Part shown: in pieces, positions 17,870 through 32,133 of the stretch
How positions within the stretch are numbered: position 1 is the first letter of the stretch
Layout: the number at the start of each line of letters is the position of its first letter
Source: Wolbachia endosymbiont of Cylisticus convexus
GTDB lineage: Bacteria > Pseudomonadota > Alphaproteobacteria > Rickettsiales > Anaplasmataceae
Assembly: GCF_003344345.1 (NCBI RefSeq)
Contig: NZ_QPIP01000012.1
Location: forward strand, 1 to 33,960
Direction: 5' to 3'
DNA length: 33,960 nt
Translations under genes and position numbers: made by a program
The notes under the pieces: generated by a model
Told to the model about the DNA's origin: nothing
The model's input: only the letters and a program-made list of their open reading frames with translations
Database searches by the model: none

Positions 17870-19369
17870 TTATCTTTTACTAGGCTCAGCTTTTTGTTGA
17901 ACAGATTCTACGTTTGGTTGATCTACAATCGCACGTCGTTTTGCCAACTTCTCAGTGAGCTCTTCCGTAACTCCTAGACCAAATCTTGTTTCTTGAGAAG
18001 GACTGTGTCTTTGTGGAGTAGAAGAACTTGGTGAATTGAATCCACTATCAGAATTACGACGGTAACTGGTAAAGCTAGAAGTTGTAACAGTACTGTCAGT
18101 GCTTATAGAACCCATTGAATTGCTTCTTGGCGGTTTCTCCTGAGCAACATAAAAACGGCTATTTCCTATGTCTGCAGATTGCTCATCCAACTGAGAATCT
18201 TTATAGCTTATATAAGTAGCCTCCCCTGGCGCTGCCTTACCTCCAAGCCATGACCGAAGTTTATTCCTTGGCGAGGAAGTTGCATTTGCTTTCTTACGCT
18301 CACTAGGATTTAATAATTCTGCTTCGCTGCTAACAGTACTGTCAGTGCTTAAAGAATCCATTGAACTGCTTCCTGATAAGCTGTTTTCTAGTGAACTGTC
18401 AACAGATTGCATTGAACCTTTCTTAGTACCATACTTCCCTGCTATTCTATTAAGATTCCCTACAGAATTAGAAGTTTTATGATCTGTTACACACTCTTTA
18501 GCAATCTTCATAATTTCATCGTGATGTTCAGAGAAAATATTATCGATTAGATAAGTATCTTTAGGTAATGACCTTTGCGTCAACAAGCTATGCAAACTTT
18601 CTTTACTTAAACCATTAATGAATTTTCCTTGCTCTAGCAGCCTTTCAAAAGTCTGATCAATCTGCCCTGATTCTGTTTTTTCTCTTATTTTTGAATCAAT
18701 CTTTGATGATATTCCAGAAAGTATATCTTTTATTAATCCAGCATTATTTCCTTTATCAGCAAAAATTTCTTTCAGATCATCTCTTATCTTATCAGACTTT
18801 TCGATCTCCTCTTTTGTAAACCTTTTTATTTTATCCAAATAGTCTTCCTTACCAGCTGCTTTATGGAATTTATTTGCTACTCCTTCACCTACGAAGCTAG
18901 CACCTCTCTTCAGTGAATCTACTGAATTTTCATAACTTTCTCCGACCTTATCTTTAACATACACAGCACTATCTTTAATCTTTCCGCCAATATGCTTCGC
19001 CCTTTCAACTGTTTTTTCTGCTGACCATTTGAGTCCTTTATATCCGTATTGAACTGCTTTTACGGAAAAAAATAAAGCAAGACCAATCATTGCACCTGTT
19101 GCAATAAGTGGTGCAGCAGCTAACAAAAGTGGTAGTGCTGTTGCAAGTAACCCACCTGCTGCACTTACTGCAAGAATCTGCTTTTCTGCAGGCCACATAG
19201 GAAAATCTTTTATTGATCGTTTTAACAATCCAGAAAGTTTATTTTGTTGAGCTTGTGGATTATCAATAAGCTCTGCATTTGATGAATCTTGCATCATTTT
19301 ACTCAAATCAAGATCATCTTGCTTAGTTTCAACAAAGTTTGAATTAGAATTTGTTTCACTAGGTGACAT
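17870..19369 (-). CDS. Unrecognised protein with hydrophobic hairpin and Ser-rich repeat tail
   Basis: The family was not recognised. ATG 19369 is preferred because a GAGG lies about seven bases upstream; the GTG at 19381 would add four residues. The product is about 499 residues. It has a polar N terminus, a long hydrophobic stretch (about 65-103, AAGGLLATALPLLLAAAPL and on) able to form a membrane hairpin, and a charged helical middle rich in Lys, Asp and Glu (about 110-320). The tail is rich in Ser and Thr and probably disordered. The tail contains a repeated motif, SMDSLSTDSTV and SMGSISTDSTV, matched at DNA level by 43-base direct repeats at 18084-18126 and 18330-18372. There is no signal peptide. 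The layout fits a secreted effector or membrane-associated host-interaction protein, but that is inference. A clear terminator follows. Confidence 0.8.
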   Translation of the reverse strand: MSPSETNSNSNFVETKQDDLDLSKMMQDSSNAELIDNPQAQQNKLSGLLKRSIKDFPMWPAEKQILAVSAAGGLLATALPLLLAAAPLIATGAMIGLALFFSVKAVQYGYKGLKWSAEKTVERAKHIGGKIKDSAVYVKDKVGESYENSVDSLKRGASFVGEGVANKFHKAAGKEDYLDKIKRFTKEEIEKSDKIRDDLKEIFADKGNNAGLIKDILSGISSKIDSKIREKTESGQIDQTFERLLEQGKFINGLSKESLHSLLTQRSLPKDTYLIDNIFSEHHDEIMKIAKECVTDHKTSNSVGNLNRIAGKYGTKKGSMQSVDSSLENSLSGSSSMDSLSTDSTVSSEAELLNPSERKKANATSSPRNKLRSWLGGKAAPGEATYISYKDSQLDEQSADIGNSRFYVAQEKPPRSNSMGSISTDSTVTTSSFTSYRRNSDSGFNSPSSSTPQRHSPSQETRFGLGVTEELTEKLAKRRAIVDQPNVESVQQKAEPSKR

Positions 19370-19648
19370 TTTAAACCTCACATTAACAATATATTATAAT
19401 TGTATTCTTCAGTTCTTAAGTTAGTGTTAATTCGGCTACCAATGTTTACTTAATGTGTTTTTTGGAAGCACAGAAAATTAAATGGTGCAATGTAAGTAGC
19501 TAAACACAATTTTGTGAATGCTGCTGTCGATAGGTGTTATACTAGTCTTGGAATGATAGGAGAAGGGACTATAGATGGCGAGAGGCCGCTACTCGTTAGT
19601 GATTGTTGCGATATGACGTCTCGTTTAGATTGGGAGTGTTAAATAAAC

Positions 19649-19855
19649 CACACGCGTCAAGTTAAGAGAATACGCCCAATATAGCAACCATTTAAGGTTT
19701 ATTTGTTATATTTATTTTTTAAGAAATCTTGATCTAAAATAAGATAATTTTTTTTAAAGAGTCTATAAATTACTAATTTTATCGTTTAATGTCTAAAATA
19801 ATTTTTACCGCTTCTCTTCTTTCTTATGCCACTTTTCCTTAACTTGACGCCTATG
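19649..19855 (-). repeat. MITE-like element, copy 2 (207 bp, inverted to copy 1)
   Basis: It has the same 207-bp length and near-identical sequence as 8927-9133, on the opposite strand. Its outer flanks do not form a direct repeat. Instead gggagtgttaaataaac on the left and gtttattttacactccc on the right form an imperfect 17-base inverted repeat. The 19370-19648 gap before it holds the upstream region of the 17870 gene and no recognised feature; a short frame starting MARGRYS at 19575 ends after 13 codons. Confidence 0.8.
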
Positions 19856-19867
19856 GTTTATTTTACA

Positions 19868-19990
19868 CTCCCTAATTTTGAGCTGCTTCCTTAGGTTATG
19901 CAAGAAGTCTATTCTTTGTGGCATAAGCTATATTTATTTGATAGATATTTACTCTATAACAGAATCATCTTTTTCTCCTATGCAATAAAG
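19868..19990 (-). mobile_element. IS5-family 5'-end remnant
   Basis: On the minus strand an ATG at 19923 begins MPQRIDFLHN, and the sequence upstream resembles that before the MPQKMRV start of the IS5 remnant at 2059 (shared ttgcggcataag/ttgtggcataag and neighbouring bases). Only the start of the gene is left; it runs into the MITE flank. The stretch from 19990 to 20085 holds no recognised feature and leads into the 3' end of nrdA. Confidence 0.5.
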
Positions 19991-20085
19991 CCTGCCGGGT
20001 AAGAGAATACTGAACGACAACTGAGTTGCCTTGAAAACATAACTTTTGTACAGTTGTATTTTGGTGACAGTAAGGTATGCACAGT

Positions 20086-21870
20086 CTATTGGCATGACAG
20101 ACATTCATCATAATTAATATCTGTTTTTTGTTGCAGTATTTCACTTTTTTTGAATATGTCATGTGAGACCTTGTCAGCTCTTTGCATTGATTGTGATCTG
20201 CAGTAATATAAGCTTTTTAATCCTTTTTTCCAAGCAAGCATGTGTATTTTGTGTAAGTAACGTTTATACACATTGGCAGATAAGAACAGATTTACTGATT
20301 GAGATTGACAAATATAAGGAGTTCTATTACTTGCATGTTCTATAATCCATTGTTGATCAAGTTCGTATGCTGTTTTAAATGTCAGTTTTTCATGCTCACT
20401 AAGAAAATCTAAATGCTGAACAGAACCCTCATTTGTCGAGATTGAGGACCATATTTTATCGTTGTCTTGATTCTTTTCTGCTAATAATTTTTGCAAGAAT
20501 TTATTTCGCACTACAAATGAACCTGTTAGTGTCTTCTGTATGAATACGTTTGCTGCATATGGCTCTATTCCAGGGGAAGTGTTGCCTGCAATAATCGAAA
20601 TTGAGGCAGTTGGAGCGATAGCGAGCTTATGTGTAAACCTTTCCATTAAATCGATTTCTTTAGCGTCAAGACATGGCCCTTTTTCTTCTGCTAATTTTTT
20701 AGAAACTATATCTGCTTGTTGTCGTAGATGCTTAAATATTTTTTTATTCCATTGTTGTGCCATTACCGATTCAAAAGGAACCATTTTACTTTGTAAAAAT
20801 GAATGAAAACCCATCACACCAAGACCGATACTACGCTCTCTTATTGCGGAATATTTTGCTCGCTGTATTTCATTTGGTGCTTGATTTATGAAGTCCTCTA
20901 GTACATTATCAAGAAAACGCATTATATCTTCTGTGAAGAGTTCATTATCTTTCCATTCTTCGTAGTATTCAAGATTCACAGATGATAGACAACATACAGC
21001 AGTGCGTGACTTGTTCAGGTGATCGTAACCTGTAGTTAAAGTTATTTCACTGCATAGGTTTGACATTTTGATGTCTAAATTGAGCTTTTTGTAAGATTCT
21101 GGTTTATTGTTATTTATTGCATCAAGAAAAATAATGTAAGGTTCTCCAGTCTCAATTCTTGCTGTTAACATTTTGATCCATATATCACGTGCTTTGACAG
21201 TTGAGATAACTTTTTTATTGTGAGGACTGATTAATTCCCATTCTTTGTCACCTTCAATGGCTTGCATAAATTTATCTGTCACTATTACAGCATGGTGTAT
21301 ATTTAGTGCTTTGCGATTTGGGTCACCACCAGTTGGCTTACGTAAATCTAGAAACTCTTCTATTTCTGGATGCCATACAGGAAGATAGACGGCTGAGCTT
21401 CCTCTTCTTAAAGATCCTTGACTGATTGCAAGTGTTAGAGCATTTTGTACCACAATAAATGGCACAATTCCTGATGTTTTACCGCTACCTTTGACACTTT
21501 CACCAATTGAGCGTAGATTTCCCCAATAACTACCTATGCCTCCTCCACGTGCAGCGAGCCAAACATTTTCATTCCATAAATCAACTATTCCCTGCAAGCT
21601 ATCTTCAGTTTCATTAAGAAAGCAGGAAATAGGTAATCCTCTCTTGGTACCACCATTGCTAAGTATTGGCGTTGAAGGCATGAACCACAAATTGCTCATG
21701 TAATCATAAAGACGCTGTGCATGCTCTTTATTATCAGAGTAGTAATTGGCAATGCGTATAAAGAGATCTTGATAACTTTCATTTTCTATTAAATACCTGT
21801 CCAATAGAACTGCTTTTCCAAAATCGGTTAATTTACTATCCTTTGCGTAGTTAATAGCAATGTAATTCAT
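20086..21870 (-). CDS. nrdA: Class I ribonucleoside-diphosphate reductase, alpha subunit
   Basis: The large subunit reduces NDPs to dNDPs using a radical supplied by NrdB, which is not in this window. The 594-residue protein has the active-site cysteines in ISCFLNETEDS and TAVCCLSSVNLE, the catalytic NLCSEI triad (Asn, Cys, Glu), APTASISIIAGNTSPGIEP, the tyrosine pair SLYYCRS used in radical transfer, and the C-terminal redox pair CLSC. It is shorter than the E. coli enzyme (about 760) because the N-terminal ATP-cone is absent. Overall activity control by dATP is therefore probably missing, while specificity control can remain. A strong AGGAG lies five bases before ATG 21870. Confidence 0.94.
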   Translation of the reverse strand: MNYIAINYAKDSKLTDFGKAVLLDRYLIENESYQDLFIRIANYYSDNKEHAQRLYDYMSNLWFMPSTPILSNGGTKRGLPISCFLNETEDSLQGIVDLWNENVWLAARGGGIGSYWGNLRSIGESVKGSGKTSGIVPFIVVQNALTLAISQGSLRRGSSAVYLPVWHPEIEEFLDLRKPTGGDPNRKALNIHHAVIVTDKFMQAIEGDKEWELISPHNKKVISTVKARDIWIKMLTARIETGEPYIIFLDAINNNKPESYKKLNLDIKMSNLCSEITLTTGYDHLNKSRTAVCCLSSVNLEYYEEWKDNELFTEDIMRFLDNVLEDFINQAPNEIQRAKYSAIRERSIGLGVMGFHSFLQSKMVPFESVMAQQWNKKIFKHLRQQADIVSKKLAEEKGPCLDAKEIDLMERFTHKLAIAPTASISIIAGNTSPGIEPYAANVFIQKTLTGSFVVRNKFLQKLLAEKNQDNDKIWSSISTNEGSVQHLDFLSEHEKLTFKTAYELDQQWIIEHASNRTPYICQSQSVNLFLSANVYKRYLHKIHMLAWKKGLKSLYYCRSQSMQRADKVSHDIFKKSEILQQKTDINYDECLSCQ

Positions 21871-21937
21871 AAGGCTCCTTTTATGATATTATAGGCATTT
21901 ATTTGAGCGATTCCTAGATTAAGTTGTTGAATTTTTT

Positions 21938-22990
<1,053 letters not shown>

Positions 22991-23182
22991 ACATTAGAAA
23001 TACTCCGAATGTTCATTATCGTTTTTAGGTAACTAATTTTAACACATTTTATCTTACAAAATATCTTTTTCATTAATTTTTCTGTATATATAAATTTACC
23101 GTATATTTCTCAGATTATACTGTTTAGGATTGCTGGTATATTGTTGTTGATAATAATAGGAAATGTTTTGTGTAAAAAGGCG

Positions 23183-23211
23183 TTGACATATTATTTATCA
23201 GGTTGTAGTAT
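23183..23211 (+). promoter_or_regulatory. Likely rRNA promoter
   Basis: A perfect -35 hexamer TTGACA (23183-23188) is followed after 17 bases by TAGTAT (23206-23211), a four-of-six match to the -10 box. It sits about 110 bases before the 23S gene on its strand. The rest of the 22991-23320 gap is AT-rich and holds no gene. Confidence 0.6.
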
Positions 23212-23320
23212 GTAAAAGATTAGTTTTTAGATGTTTGACAAGTTTTATGGTAGAGATTAATTTAATCTCAATTCAATTGTAAGTTAATATTTAACTCTGC
23301 ATATTCTACATATAGTCAGA

Positions 23321-26106
<2,786 letters not shown>

Positions 26107-26162
26107 CTTTCTATATGTATATATGCAGTGTTAAATATTAAATTAAATTGGAAATTTTTATT

Positions 26163-26273
26163 AACTTGGTGGCTATAGCAAGAATGAACCACCCGATCTC
26201 ATTTCGAACTCGGAAGTGAAGCTTTTTAGCGCCGATGATACTTAAAAAGGGAAAGTAGGTCGCTGCCAAGTTT
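26163..26273 (+). rRNA. rrf: 5S ribosomal RNA
   Basis: It has the terminal stem aacttggtggc / gctgccaagtt, the conserved loop with cccgatctcatttcgaactcgg (C- and B-loop region) and a typical length. It begins about 55 bases after 23S and is clearly co-transcribed. A run of eight T residues (26280-26287) after the gene could end transcription. Confidence 0.95.
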
Positions 26274-26294
26274 ATAAAATTTTTTTTACTTTTA

Positions 26295-26504
26295 TCAAAT
26301 GATTCTCTTATTGTAAGAGGTTGTTTCTATGTTCAAGTTTAGTAGCTGTGCTCTAGGTTTATTCTTATTCTGTTCTAAGTATTGGCTTTGTTCAAATGCT
26401 ATTTTCCATTGTGTACGATAGCTAGATTCTTTATATTCATAAAAACCTTCCTTAATATTATTTGTATCAAGCTTTTTATCTTGTTTTCTTATACTCTCTA
26501 CCAC
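26295..26504 (-). CDS. Small hypothetical protein (doubtful)
   Basis: This 69-residue frame lies downstream of rnpA on the same strand. The product is polar, with many Gln, Asn and Lys (KEGFYEYKESSYRTQWKIAF). It has no recognised domain, signal or membrane segment. No strong ribosome site is seen. It could be a small gene, since it fills most of the space between rnpA and 5S, or chance in AT-rich DNA. Confidence 0.35.
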   Translation of the reverse strand: MVESIRKQDKKLDTNNIKEGFYEYKESSYRTQWKIAFEQSQYLEQNKNKPRAQLLNLNIETTSYNKRII

Positions 26505-26594
26505 TAACTACCCACATCTATTAGTTTATTTTAAAAGCTTTACTTACCTTATCATAAAAAATATAATTGTAAATACTTTAGTGAAAATTTTTTC

Positions 26595-26956
26595 TTATTT
26601 TATCTTTTTTAAGCAAATAGTTAGATCTTTTTGTAAATTTTTATAGCCTGCTTGCATAATGTTTTTATGAGTTAGTATTATGTAATAGTATCCTACATTA
26701 CTTATATTTAAAATGCTAATTTTAGCGAGCATTCGTAATTGCCTTTTTATTTTATTTCTTTTTGCTGCTTTTTCGACTTTTTTACTAATAGCTAGACCTA
26801 TTCTAATAGTGTTAACATACTTTTCAGGTTCTTCTTCTTTTTTGGCATATAGCGATATGTAAAACCCGTGATAAAAAGAACTGTTAAATGCTAACTTATT
26901 TTTAAAAACGGAAGAAAAATCTTTTTTTTTATGCTCGATAGTTTTATTATGCGCAT
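26595..26956 (-). pseudogene. rnpA: RNase P protein component, frameshifted in a poly-A run
   Basis: RnpA binds the RNase P RNA and helps mature tRNA 5' ends. An ATG at 26956, overlapping the rpmH stop by ten bases as is common, begins MRIIKLSSI. It then meets a run of nine A residues (26922-26930, minus sense). One more A would lead into KKKDFSSVFKNKLAF and on to the RNR signature (IGLAISKKVEKAAKRNKIKR) and a normal C terminus at 26595. With that base the gene is exactly 121 codons. As written, the longer frame has no start codon. The body is otherwise well preserved. It is the second such poly-A shortfall in this window. Confidence 0.85.
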
Positions 26957-27087
26957 AATTTTTTACATCCTAATGAACGACGCCTATTAAGGATTGCTTT
27001 TCCAGCTCTTGTTGCCATGCGTGAACGAAACCCATGCCTACGCTTTCTTATCAATTTGCTTGGTTGGAATGTTCTTTTTGTGCTCAT
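26947..27087 (-). CDS. rpmH: 50S ribosomal protein L34
   Basis: The 46-residue protein begins [20 protein letters not shown] and carries [17 protein letters not shown], the full L34 pattern. It lies just upstream of rnpA, the near-universal rpmH-rnpA order. It overlaps the rnpA start by ten bases, suggesting coupled translation. The C terminus (after RRRSLG) has a slightly unusual KKLCA. Confidence 0.95.
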   Translation of the reverse strand: MSTKRTFQPSKLIRKRRHGFRSRMATRAGKAILNRRRSLGCKKLCA

Positions 27088-27182
27088 TGTTTTTGTATTA
27101 ATATAATGATTTATTTTAAATAGTTTTACTTTATTGTCAAATAATAGTGAACTTATATGACATTCTTGTAGAATAAAATTTG

Positions 27183-28283
27183 ATGTATGGAAAAATGAAT
27201 TTAATTATAGGTGTACCTGTTTTACTAATCCTTTTATTTTGTTTGAGTAGATTTCAAACAGTAAGTAAAGTTAAGTCTTATATATATTTGAGTTGTATGT
27301 GGATGCTACCTTGGTTGTTAGCACTCTATAATGGTTATTTTATAACTTCTATTTCTATAGCGTTACTTTTTTTTATGCTGATTTTTATCTTTAAGGATAA
27401 AAGAAATAAGATGGTAAAATTTTTGTTATTTATGGCTTTAGCCATATCACTTTTTATCACTTTATTTGTAATGCTATCTATTTTTATTCAGTCCATTAAT
27501 TTTTTTAACAAAGTAGCTATTTCAAAATTCTTATTTTGTTTAAAATGGAACCACAATGTAGCTATTATCGGTGAAGGAGAGGTAGGGTATTTTGGTATAG
27601 CACCACTTTTAGTAGGGACATTACTTATAACTGTTGTAGCAATGTTAGTTGTGGTCCCGCTTGGTTTACTTTCTGCAATATATATTAGCGAATATGCAAG
27701 CAAGAAAGCGCGTTACGTTGTTAATACTATTTTGCAAGTTTTATCTGCTATTCCTACGGTTGTGTATGGATATTTTTCAGTTGTATTTTTATCCTTATTT
27801 GTGAAGAAGGTAGCTAATTTTTTTGAGTTAAGTATACACTCAGAAAGTGCCTTAGTTGCTGGTTTATCAATTGGGGTAATGATTCTTCCTTTTATTATTT
27901 CTTTACTCGAAGATGCTATAAGATCTGTTCCAAAAAGTTTACGTTATGGTTTTATGGCGCTTGGTGCAACTCCAGCGGAAACTATATGGCATATAACAAT
28001 ACCTTATGCAATGCCTACAATTTTAAGTGCAATTTTATTATCGATTTCAAGAGTGATAGGTGAAACAATGATTGTGCTAATGGCTGTGGGAATTAACGCA
28101 AATTTGACTTTTAATCCTCTTAATTCAATTACTACGATTACTGTGCAAATTGCTACATTGCTTACCGGAGATCAGGATTTCAATAGTGTGCAAACTCTTG
28201 CTGCTTATGCGCTTAGTTTGGTGCTGTTTATTATTACTTGGCTATTGAATGCATTTGCATTGTTTATAATGAAGCGTAACTAG
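27183..28283 (+). CDS. pstC: Phosphate ABC transporter permease PstC
   Basis: This inner-membrane subunit of the high-affinity phosphate importer is about 366 residues long. It is very hydrophobic, with N-terminal membrane helices (about 7-100) that precede the permease domain. The domain contains [24 protein letters not shown], the EAA loop [13 protein letters not shown] that contacts the ATPase, [15 protein letters not shown] and TLLTGDQDF. These blocks match PstC better than PstA. PstA, PstB and PstS are not in the window, so the system would be scattered. Start choice is uncertain among TTG 27180, ATG 27183 and ATG 27195. Confidence 0.87.
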   Translation: MYGKMNLIIGVPVLLILLFCLSRFQTVSKVKSYIYLSCMWMLPWLLALYNGYFITSISIALLFFMLIFIFKDKRNKMVKFLLFMALAISLFITLFVMLSIFIQSINFFNKVAISKFLFCLKWNHNVAIIGEGEVGYFGIAPLLVGTLLITVVAMLVVVPLGLLSAIYISEYASKKARYVVNTILQVLSAIPTVVYGYFSVVFLSLFVKKVANFFELSIHSESALVAGLSIGVMILPFIISLLEDAIRSVPKSLRYGFMALGATPAETIWHITIPYAMPTILSAILLSISRVIGETMIVLMAVGINANLTFNPLNSITTITVQIATLLTGDQDFNSVQTLAAYALSLVLFIITWLLNAFALFIMKRN

Positions 28284-28365
28284 TAAGTGTTTTAATATTG
28301 CAAAATTTCTGTTAATAATGTAAGATTTATTTTCTTTAGAAGTTCTTTTAGAATTGTAGTGTTAG

Positions 28366-29814
<1,449 letters not shown>

Positions 29815-29816
29815 AG

Positions 29817-30164
29817 ATGATGAACACTTTTAAGGTGCAATTTTTTTCTCCTGATAATAAAATTTCATTTGATGAAGTAGTTTCTCTTTCAGTGAGTGGG
29901 CTTGAGGGGGAGTTGATGATTTTAGCTTACTATTCTCCTTACTTAATTTATTTATTGCCTGGTATAATTACTGCTCAAATGAATAACCAGACAAAGAAAA
30001 AAGTTGTAATTGACAGTGGTATATTAGAGGTTGCAAATAATAATTGTAGCATTGTAACAAATCAAATTCAGATTTTTGATCACTTGACTCATGATGAGGA
30101 ATCATTAAAAAATAAGAGAGTTGGTATATATTTAAATTATCTTGATGAGAAGTTTCTTTCTTAG
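29817..30164 (+). CDS. atpC: ATP synthase F1, epsilon subunit
   Basis: It sits right behind atpD. The 115-residue product has the N-terminal beta-sandwich of epsilon (FKVQFFSPDNKISFDEV, LEGELMILAYYSPYL, IDSGILEVANNNCSIVTNQ). It has only a short helical tail where most epsilon subunits have two helices that regulate ATPase activity. The coupling role should remain, while self-inhibition may be weak. It starts at ATG 29817 or the next ATG at 29820. Confidence 0.9.
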   Translation: MMNTFKVQFFSPDNKISFDEVVSLSVSGLEGELMILAYYSPYLIYLLPGIITAQMNNQTKKKVVIDSGILEVANNNCSIVTNQIQIFDHLTHDEESLKNKRVGIYLNYLDEKFLS

Positions 30165-30189
30165 TTATTTTAGGCAAAAAGTCGATTAT

Positions 30190-30470
30190 CACTTTCTTGT
30201 TATCCCAGTAGCCCAATTTTTGTCATCTAAGTGCTTTTTTTTCTGTCATTTAGTATTCCCTTCCCTGTCATTCCAGTGCTCACCTTTATCATCTCAGTGC
30301 GTGACACTGGGATCTAGATGTAAAAATATTTGTAAATTATGTAATGGGTAATAGATTCTAGGAACATATGTCAAAAACAATTTCTATGATGAAATAGGTT
30401 GGATTCCAGTGTCAAGCGCTGGAATGACATGATAAAAAAAAGTACTGGGATGACAAGATTTTACAAAAAT
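30190..30470. repeat. Cluster of palindromic repeats
   Basis: Several copies of a cagtg-centred palindrome family lie between atpC and tal. tgtcattccagtgct (30260-30274) pairs with agcgctggaatgaca (about 30415-30429) at 14 of 15 bases, making a long hairpin. A smaller one, cagtgcgtgacactg, lies inside it. More fragments of tgtcat/atgaca-bordered repeats are present on each side. No gene is seen in this 330-base gap. These resemble the dispersed palindromic elements described from Wolbachia. Confidence 0.65.
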
Positions 30471-30492
30471 GATTTTTTAATAGGAGGTTAAT

Positions 30493-31137
30493 ATGGAAAT
30501 TTTTCTTGATAGCGTTGATTTGAATGAAATTAAGGAGCTAAAAGAGTTCATTGATGGTATAACAACTAATCCTTCTTTGATAGCAAAATCTGGGCATAAA
30601 GATAAATACGAAGATTTAGTAAGTGAAATATGCTCTATTATAAAAGGGCCTGTTAGTGTTGAAGTTGTTGCAAGTAGCCATGAAGATATGATTAAGGAAG
30701 GCCTTAAATTAGCGGAAATCGCTAGTAATATCGTAGTAAAGTTACCCCTTACACATGAAGGATTAATTTCTTGTAAAAAGTTGTGGACAGAACATAAAAT
30801 ACCTGCTAATGTCACGTTATGTTTTTCTCCTGGACAAGCACTGTTTGCCGCTAAGGCCGGTGCTTGTTTTATTTCTCCCTTTGTTGGTCGTCTTGATGAT
30901 ATAAGCTATAATGGCTTATCGCTAATAAAAGATATATGCACTATATATTCTAATTATAGTTTCAAAACAAAAGTTCTTGTTGCATCAGTAAGAAGCCCAG
31001 CACATGTAATAGAAGCTGCAAAACTTGGCGCTAATTCAATTACTGCATCAGCAAAAGTACTTAGACAGTTAATTAATCATCCACTTACTGATCAAGGGCT
31101 CGCAATATTTGAAAAAGATTGGGGCATAAAACAATAA
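30493..31137 (+). CDS. tal: Transaldolase / fructose-6-phosphate aldolase family
   Basis: This is a class I aldolase of the small transaldolase (TalC/FSA) type, 214 residues. It contains FLDSVDLNEI at the N terminus, GITTNPSLIAKSG, NIVVKLPLT with the Schiff-base Lys83, NVTLCFSPGQAL, FISPFVGRLDDI and VLVASVRSPAHV. Transaldolase would link sugar phosphates of the non-oxidative pentose phosphate path with glycolysis, which fits an organism that must make ribose-5-phosphate. FSA activity cannot be excluded by sequence alone. A strong aggagg lies seven bases before the ATG. Confidence 0.92.
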   Translation: MEIFLDSVDLNEIKELKEFIDGITTNPSLIAKSGHKDKYEDLVSEICSIIKGPVSVEVVASSHEDMIKEGLKLAEIASNIVVKLPLTHEGLISCKKLWTEHKIPANVTLCFSPGQALFAAKAGACFISPFVGRLDDISYNGLSLIKDICTIYSNYSFKTKVLVASVRSPAHVIEAAKLGANSITASAKVLRQLINHPLTDQGLAIFEKDWGIKQ

Positions 31138-31239
31138 ATGACATTGCTAAATGTGAAAAAAACATAAAACACAGTAATTGTATCTGTTCAGGGGAGTAGC
31201 AAGGTAGACAAGGTGGTCTAATCATAGAATAGCTATGAG

Positions 31240-31900
31240 GTAATATGGTAAAACTTTTAGAACTTTGCGAAAACTTAAAAATAGAGGTAGAAAATTTAAA
31301 AGCCGAAAAAGAAGCTCTGAGAATGCTCAAAGAAAGGAAAGGCTTGGTTTAAACTCGAAAAATTCATCAATGCCAAGTTCAAAAGAATTGTATAAAATAA
31401 AAAAGGATAAGCAAGAGGAACATTGGCGGTCAGGTTGGGCATCTAAAATGGAAGGTAGTAAAGGTAGAATTCTTGCGAATGTGGTGGGGAATTCACCAAA
31501 TCAAGTCTTATGTAGTAGAATATCAGTTGAAGGTGTGGAAAAAGAAGAAGTAGCTCCTTAGCAAAATGCAGATACATTTGGAGCAAGGTGTAATTGCAGC
31601 ACTCAAGAGATTTTACAAAAATTCAAAGCATAATGAAATTTTTAATTTGAGCATAAGTATTGGTAGCATATCAAACAGTGAACATAGAGTTGCATCAAAA
31701 TGCAGGGAACTGAAAGTTGTTGCATATTGATGAAACGAGTCATTACAATATTGGTTGGTGTTTGCTAAGCAAGTTTTGTAAAACTTACAGAGTCAAGAGG
31801 AATGAAAGTTTTAAAAAACAATGTATGCTGCAATCATAATAGTTTGGTAGTAACCGAGAGGTACTTTAGACCCACTGCGAAACGGTATGCAACTAATTTC
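31240..31900 (+). pseudogene. Decayed IS66-family transposase (tnpC)
   Basis: Reading across frames from ATG 31245 gives MVKLLELCENLK, the leucine-zipper-like N terminus, then ERLGLNSKNSSMPSSKELYK, an IS66 hallmark. Later blocks in other frames are a basic helix region, then DETSHYN (catalytic Asp region), LTESRGMKVLK, and VVTERY corresponding to the VVTDRY motif. Deletions and frameshifts are many and the C terminus is lost. From about 31900 to 32130 nothing further was recognised apart from an IS5-like end. Confidence 0.75.
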
Positions 31901-32043
31901 AGCATGAGTTAGGCGAGCAGCAGGATCAATAAAACTCATGTCTGAGGTTTACCAGACCAGCAATTATTCATGTTGTATTTCTTCTGAAAATTGCGATAGG
32001 TATACGACATAAAATCTTAATTTCACGAATTTTATGCTCCACC

Positions 32044-32059
32044 GGCTTTGTTGCATAGC
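32044..32059. mobile_element. IS5-like terminal sequence
   Basis: ggctttgttgcatagc is the inverted, 15-of-16 match of 2151-2166. It marks a leftover end of an IS5-type element with no transposase next to it. Confidence 0.4.
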
Positions 32060-32133
32060 CACTTATGTTAACGTTTTATATGAAAAATTCACGCAGCCAG
32101 GGAATGTTCAAAAAAGTGTGTCAAGCCGCATTT

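Noticed and set aside
19575..19613. Short frame starting MARGRYS after a purine-rich stretch
   Set aside because: It stops after 13 codons, and no known family could be assigned; it may be a transposon scrap but cannot be supported.
20163..20806. Plus-strand frames within nrdA
   Set aside because: They lie opposite conserved catalytic blocks of NrdA and have no features of their own.
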